Below, one piece after another: positions 60,634 through 64,000 of a DNA stretch of 64,000 bases. Source of the stretch: an uncultured Myxococcales bacterium (lineage in GTDB: Bacteria > Myxococcota_A > UBA9042); the NCBI GenBank assembly GCA_903842345.1, contig CAIMLR010000042.1, positions 156,857 through 220,856 of the forward strand. Direction: 5' to 3'. Every line of letters begins with the position of its first letter. The first letter of the stretch is position 1. A program made the translations under genes and the position numbers. The notes below the pieces were generated by a model. That model worked only from the letters and a program-made list of their open reading frames with translations, was not told the origin of the DNA and made no database searches.

Positions 60634-61578
60634 ATGCGCAGTTTCTATCCGCCGATTGCCGCCTACGACGCCGGCCGCCTCGCGGTTTCTCCTTTGCACA
60701 CGCTGTATTACGAACAATGCGGCAATCCCCGCGGCAAGCCCGTCGTCTTCATCCACGGCGGTCCAGGCGGCGGCTGCGACGCGTGGCACCGGCAGTTCTT
60801 TGACCCAGCGCGCTATCGCATCGTGCTGTTTGACCAGCGCGGCTGCGGCCGATCCACGCCGCACGCGGAGCTGCGCGACAACACGACCTGGGACCTCGTT
60901 GAGGACATGGAAAAGCTGCGCGCCCACCTCGGCATCGGCCGCTGGCAGGTCTTTGGCGGCTCCTGGGGTTCGACGCTGGCACTTGCCTACGCCGAGGCGC
61001 ATCCCGATCACGTGACCGAGCTGGTGCTGCGCGGCATCTTCCTCATCCGGCGCGCGGAGCTGGAGTGGTTCTATCAGGAAGGCGCGAGCTGGATTTATCC
61101 GGACGCGTGGGACCAGTACCTTGCGGCGATTCCGGAGGTGGAGCGCGGCGATCTGATGGGCGCCTACTACCGCCGGCTGACACATCCGGACCGCGCGGTG
61201 CAGTTGGCGGCGGCCAAGGCGTGGAGCATCTGGGAAGGCGCGACGAGCCGGCTCTACACCGATCCCGCAATGCTGCACCACTACGCGGAGGATGACTTCG
61301 CGCTCGCGTTTGCCCGCATCGAGGCGCACTACTTCGTCAACGGCGCGTGGTTCCAGACGGACGACCAACTGCTGCGCCATGTCGACAAGATCCGGCACAT
61401 CCCGTGCGTGATCGTGCAGGGCCGCTATGACGTGGTGTGCCCGCTGCGCTCCGCGTGGGACCTCGCCAAGGCGTGGCCGGAAGCCAAGCTGGAGATCATC
61501 GCGGACGCCGGTCACTCGGCGCTGGAAGCGGGGATCGTCGACAAGCTGATCGCGGCGACCGACGCGTTTGCCGCGTAG
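60634..61578 (+). CDS. pip: Proline iminopeptidase (alpha/beta hydrolase, S33)
   Basis: 314 residues, the usual size. The oxyanion segment HGGPGGG (41-47), DQRGCGRS (67-74) and nucleophile elbow GGSWGS with Ser110 are diagnostic for the family. The catalytic Asp is in QGRYDVVCP and the His in AGHS near the C-terminus. It releases N-terminal proline from peptides in the cytoplasm. The gene stands alone between divergent and convergent neighbours. Confidence 0.95.
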   Translation: MRSFYPPIAAYDAGRLAVSPLHTLYYEQCGNPRGKPVVFIHGGPGGGCDAWHRQFFDPARYRIVLFDQRGCGRSTPHAELRDNTTWDLVEDMEKLRAHLGIGRWQVFGGSWGSTLALAYAEAHPDHVTELVLRGIFLIRRAELEWFYQEGASWIYPDAWDQYLAAIPEVERGDLMGAYYRRLTHPDRAVQLAAAKAWSIWEGATSRLYTDPAMLHHYAEDDFALAFARIEAHYFVNGAWFQTDDQLLRHVDKIRHIPCVIVQGRYDVVCPLRSAWDLAKAWPEAKLEIIADAGHSALEAGIVDKLIAATDAFAA

Positions 61579-61581
61579 GCG

Positions 61582-62604
61582 TTACTCCGGTTTGCCCTCG
61601 TCGCCTTCAATCGGCGGCAGGTCCGCCACGCTGCCGTCGACCGGCAACGTCAGCAACTCGCGGGCATACCGCTGCTCCTCCGGCGAGCCATGCGCGTACA
61701 GCTGCAGGAGCGCGTCCACCTGCGCCTCGCGCGCCCGCGCCGTCTGGCCAAAGCCGTCGATGCAGTTGGGCCGATCATCCACCGGGCACGCGATCCGGAT
61801 GTGAAAATGGTCCGCGTGCGGGCTGGAGTCCCGCGGCTGCACCAGCACGTGCATGGCGCGCTCGCGCAGGCTCTGCGGCTCGCGTTCGCGCAGCGCGTAG
61901 TCCAGCAGGCGGTTGCGCAGCGGCACGCTGACAAAAACCCACTGCACGACGACGTCCGGGTCCGTCAGCCACCGCCGCACGAGCGCCCAGTTGCGCGCAG
62001 TGTCGAATTCCCAGCGGCCCGGATCGGGTGAATCGGACAGGCCATTGTCGTCAAAGTGCACGAAGTTGGCCGGCGCGCTGTCGCTGCCATTGCGGTCAAA
62101 AGCAAAGAACAGGACGTCCGCGTCGCGCCCGGAGTTGTGGCTATGGCTCGGCGCGATGTCGCCGCCGCCTTCCTTGGACAGGTTGCCGAGCTTGAGCGTG
62201 GAATGCGGAAAGTCCGCAGCGACCGCCTGCGCGGACCGCTCCAGCAACTGCACCAACTCCACGGTCCCCCAGTAAAAGCCGCGGGATCGCGTCTGCGGCA
62301 GGATGTGCAACGCGGGCGACTCGGTCAGCGCCTGGCCACCCTGGAGATAGCCATTTTGCGCGGTGCCCATGCTGTGACTGTGGCCGCCAACCGCGCGACC
62401 AAACCGGCCAACGTAGGCCATCGGCTCGTCAACCGCCGCGAGCAAGTCGACCTGCGTGTCCTCCAGCGGCAGCGCGATGTTCACGGTCACATCGGCGGTC
62501 GGCACAACTGCGGGCACGGGTGCGGGCACGCGCTGGGGCGGCGCCGGCGGCGGGCGACACGCCAGGAGGTGCAGGCAGAGCAGGAGCGGCGCGCGGTTCT
62601 TCAC
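61582..62604 (-). CDS. MepA-like murein endopeptidase lipoprotein
   Basis: 340 residues from a GTG at 62604. Short lipoprotein signal (LLAC, Cys16) and Pro-rich linker. The M74 motifs are present: GNLSKEGGGDIAPSHSHNSG with DADV following, giving zinc ligands His154 and Asp161, and HADHFHIRI near residue 270 with the third His. These enzymes cut D-Ala-meso-DAP crosslinks of peptidoglycan without being blocked by penicillin. The C-terminal 50 residues are a helical extra. No Shine-Dalgarno sequence precedes the start; see the promoter entry. Confidence 0.9.
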   Translation of the reverse strand: MKNRAPLLLCLHLLACRPPPAPPQRVPAPVPAVVPTADVTVNIALPLEDTQVDLLAAVDEPMAYVGRFGRAVGGHSHSMGTAQNGYLQGGQALTESPALHILPQTRSRGFYWGTVELVQLLERSAQAVAADFPHSTLKLGNLSKEGGGDIAPSHSHNSGRDADVLFFAFDRNGSDSAPANFVHFDDNGLSDSPDPGRWEFDTARNWALVRRWLTDPDVVVQWVFVSVPLRNRLLDYALREREPQSLRERAMHVLVQPRDSSPHADHFHIRIACPVDDRPNCIDGFGQTARAREAQVDALLQLYAHGSPEEQRYARELLTLPVDGSVADLPPIEGDEGKPE

Positions 62605-62610
62605 CCGGCC

Positions 62611-62639
62611 ATGCTACGGCGCGGGGTGCGGCGAGGCAA
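62611..62639 (-). promoter_or_regulatory. Promoter of the MepA-like gene (leaderless candidate)
   Basis: On the minus strand TTGCCT (62639-62634) and TAGCAT (62616-62611, 4/6) are 17 bases apart. The GTG start at 62604 is 7 bases after the -10, at the expected first transcribed base. Confidence 0.4.
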
Positions 62640-62733
62640 ACGGCCGCGCTTGTGACGCCAGAATGCGCGTAGGATGACGGTGGCGTGACGGCCGCGGGCA
62701 TGCCAGCATGCGCGGCCAGTTGGGGAGGATGCG

Positions 62734-63759
62734 ATGGCCATGCGAAAGATGGGACTCGGGATGCTGGCGGTGATGGTGGGCGCGTGGGCGCTGCTGTTGG
62801 GCGGCTGCGGCCAAACCGCGACAAGCACGACCGCCGCCGACGTGAGCGCGGACGCGACCGCGGCTGTCGATGGCGAAAACGCGGATGCGGCAACCGGCGA
62901 TCCGCGCGTCGTCAAGGTCATGACCTACAACGTCATGTGCCCGTTCTGCATCAACAGCGATCACCCCGACTGGCCCCAGGACTGGGCCACACGCGTCCCG
63001 ATGGTGCGCGACACGATCGCGCGATTTGACCCGGATCTTGTCGGCGTACAGGAAACGTTCACGCCCGATCCCGCCGTCGACATGCTCGGCGACATCACGA
63101 CGACTGGCGGCGTGTACGAGAGCCTGTTCTACATCAAGCAGCCCAGCGATCCAGCGACGGCGCTCGGCGACAGCTTTGTCACCTACTCGGACGCGGCGAT
63201 CCTGTACCGCAAGGCGCGTTTTGACGTGCTCGATCACGGCGTCATCTGGCTGAGCCCCACGCCGGACATCGCGTTCTCCAACGGTTTTGCCAGCGGCGGC
63301 CAGTTTCCGCGGCTGATCTACTGGGCGCGCCTGAAGGACAAATGGGCGAATCGCACGTTCATCATGGCCAGCACGCACTTTGACAACAACACGCCGAGCC
63401 AGAAGCTGTCCGCGCCGCTGGCGTTGGCGCGTTTTGCCAAGATGGCAGTCAACGATCCGGTGATCTTTGTCGGCGATTTCAACTCGGAGCCGGCCACGGA
63501 CGCGTATGCGATCCTCAAGAATGGCGCGGACGCCGCAGGCTTCCACTTTGCCAACGCCTTTGACCTCGCCGACAAATGGCAGGTGGACAGCAACCGCACG
63601 CCCAAGCCAGACTACGACCTCGCGCAGCGCATCGACCACTTCTGGCTGGCGGGCGCGACGTTCACGGTGCCAGAGTGGCACGTGGATTTGCATGCGTATG
63701 GCGACCTGCAGATGTGGCCTTCTGACCACGATCCGATGGTTGCCTGGGTGCGCTGGTAG
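62734..63759 (+). CDS. Endonuclease/exonuclease/phosphatase-fold lipoprotein
   Basis: 341 residues. The signal peptide ends in LGGC (Cys25), and a short Ala/Asp/Thr tether follows (about 34-56). The DNase I-like fold has all main motifs: VMTYNVM, VGVQETF with the metal-binding Glu, STHFDNN, VGDFNSEP and a final SDHDPMV. Members are secreted nucleases, sphingomyelinases or phosphodiesterases; the exact substrate cannot be told. It would be anchored outside the cytoplasm. Confidence 0.88.
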   Translation: MAMRKMGLGMLAVMVGAWALLLGGCGQTATSTTAADVSADATAAVDGENADAATGDPRVVKVMTYNVMCPFCINSDHPDWPQDWATRVPMVRDTIARFDPDLVGVQETFTPDPAVDMLGDITTTGGVYESLFYIKQPSDPATALGDSFVTYSDAAILYRKARFDVLDHGVIWLSPTPDIAFSNGFASGGQFPRLIYWARLKDKWANRTFIMASTHFDNNTPSQKLSAPLALARFAKMAVNDPVIFVGDFNSEPATDAYAILKNGADAAGFHFANAFDLADKWQVDSNRTPKPDYDLAQRIDHFWLAGATFTVPEWHVDLHAYGDLQMWPSDHDPMVAWVRW

Positions 63760-63780
63760 CGATGGGCGGAGGATGACGCA

Positions 63781-64000
63781 ATGAGCGAGCTGCACGAGGA
63801 AGATCCCGCGCAGTTGATTCGCTCGCTGGCGGCGTCCCTGCGTTTTGCCCGCTGGACCGGCGCGGACGTTGTCGATCGCGCTTGGGCGCGGCCAATGCAG
63901 ATCGAGGCGCCGCCCGCGCCGCAGCCGCAACAGCCGCGACCCGAGCCCGTGCGACCGCCGCTGCCGCAAGCCGCGCGCGTCACCGCACCGCTGCCGGCGA
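63781..64000 (+). CDS. Start of a gene cut by the window end, possibly uracil-DNA glycosylase
   Basis: 73 residues are visible; the ATG is preceded by GGAGG. The start MSELHEEDPAQLIRSLAASL is followed by a long Pro/Ala/Arg-rich linker. Family 4 uracil-DNA glycosylases of deltaproteobacteria often begin with such a helix and Pro-rich linker, but the catalytic domain lies outside the window, so this is a guess. Confidence 0.55.
   Translation, partial: MSELHEEDPAQLIRSLAASLRFARWTGADVVDRAWARPMQIEAPPAPQPQQPRPEPVRPPLPQAARVTAPLPA

Overview
The window is about 65-67% GC by eye and almost fully coding: 50 protein genes on both strands, many overlapping by 1-8 bases, and no tRNA, rRNA, IS element, prophage or CRISPR array that I can recognise. 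Several features point to a member of the Myxococcota or a related lineage formerly placed in the deltaproteobacteria. They are: lipoproteins whose acylated Cys is followed by long Asp/Ala-rich tethers, alternating Cys-rich 'CxDGxxCT' repeats, zinc-ribbon proteins carrying kinase or TPR domains, a Ser/Thr kinase fused to a receiver domain, and many genes of no known function. This placement is inference from style, not from a marker gene.

Layout. 1-1076 is a non-coding stretch with a good sigma-70-type promoter at 171-199, probably the long leader of an RNase E/G gene. 1077-6845 holds RNase E/G, an NtrC-type regulator and an unknown helical protein. 6987-11831 holds two lipoproteins (one with a von Willebrand A domain) and a GNAT acetyltransferase. 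11835-16185 (minus) is a membrane protein, GT2 glycosyltransferase, asparagine synthase and ROK-like protein, probably one operon. 16361-17182 is a dienoyl-CoA isomerase-like crotonase. 17192-24934 (minus) carries recX, a Cys-rich repeat lipoprotein, tlyA, xseB, a YXWGXW-type lipoprotein, a HEAT-like exported protein and a metzincin-like metallopeptidase. 25300-26667 is an ammonium transporter. 26759-31863 is an envelope cluster: barrel-like protein, small exported protein, vWA-like membrane protein and a 786-residue amidase fusion. 31871-36429 (minus) is a lipid-trafficking-type operon: phytoene-desaturase-like flavoprotein, TolC, MlaC and an outer-membrane barrel.

36600-40115 is a zinc-ribbon/TPR membrane protein. 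40119-44200 (minus) holds rsmD and queA, then a TetR regulator with a C45-type acyltransferase behind a promoter carrying two identical operators. 44312-49943 contains a lipoprotein, a J-domain/TPR protein (minus), purM and two paralogous coiled-coil exported proteins. 50056-51764 (minus) is an oxidative-stress module: OxyR with both redox cysteines at 199 and 208, a near-consensus OxyR operator, rubrerythrin and a 58-residue rubredoxin. 51924-55835 is a signalling operon: a small repeat protein, a Ser/Thr kinase-receiver fusion and a hybrid histidine kinase with receiver and Hpt. 55855-64000 holds YceI, a GH13 amylase-like lipoprotein, a multi-pass membrane protein, proline iminopeptidase, a MepA-like endopeptidase, an endonuclease/exonuclease/phosphatase-fold lipoprotein and the start of a gene cut by the window end.

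The parts most worth following are the 51924-55835 signalling operon, the OxyR-rubrerythrin circuit with its readable operator, the TetR double operator at 42520-42558, the envelope cluster at 26759-31863, and the flavoprotein-TolC-MlaC-barrel operon at 31871-36429.
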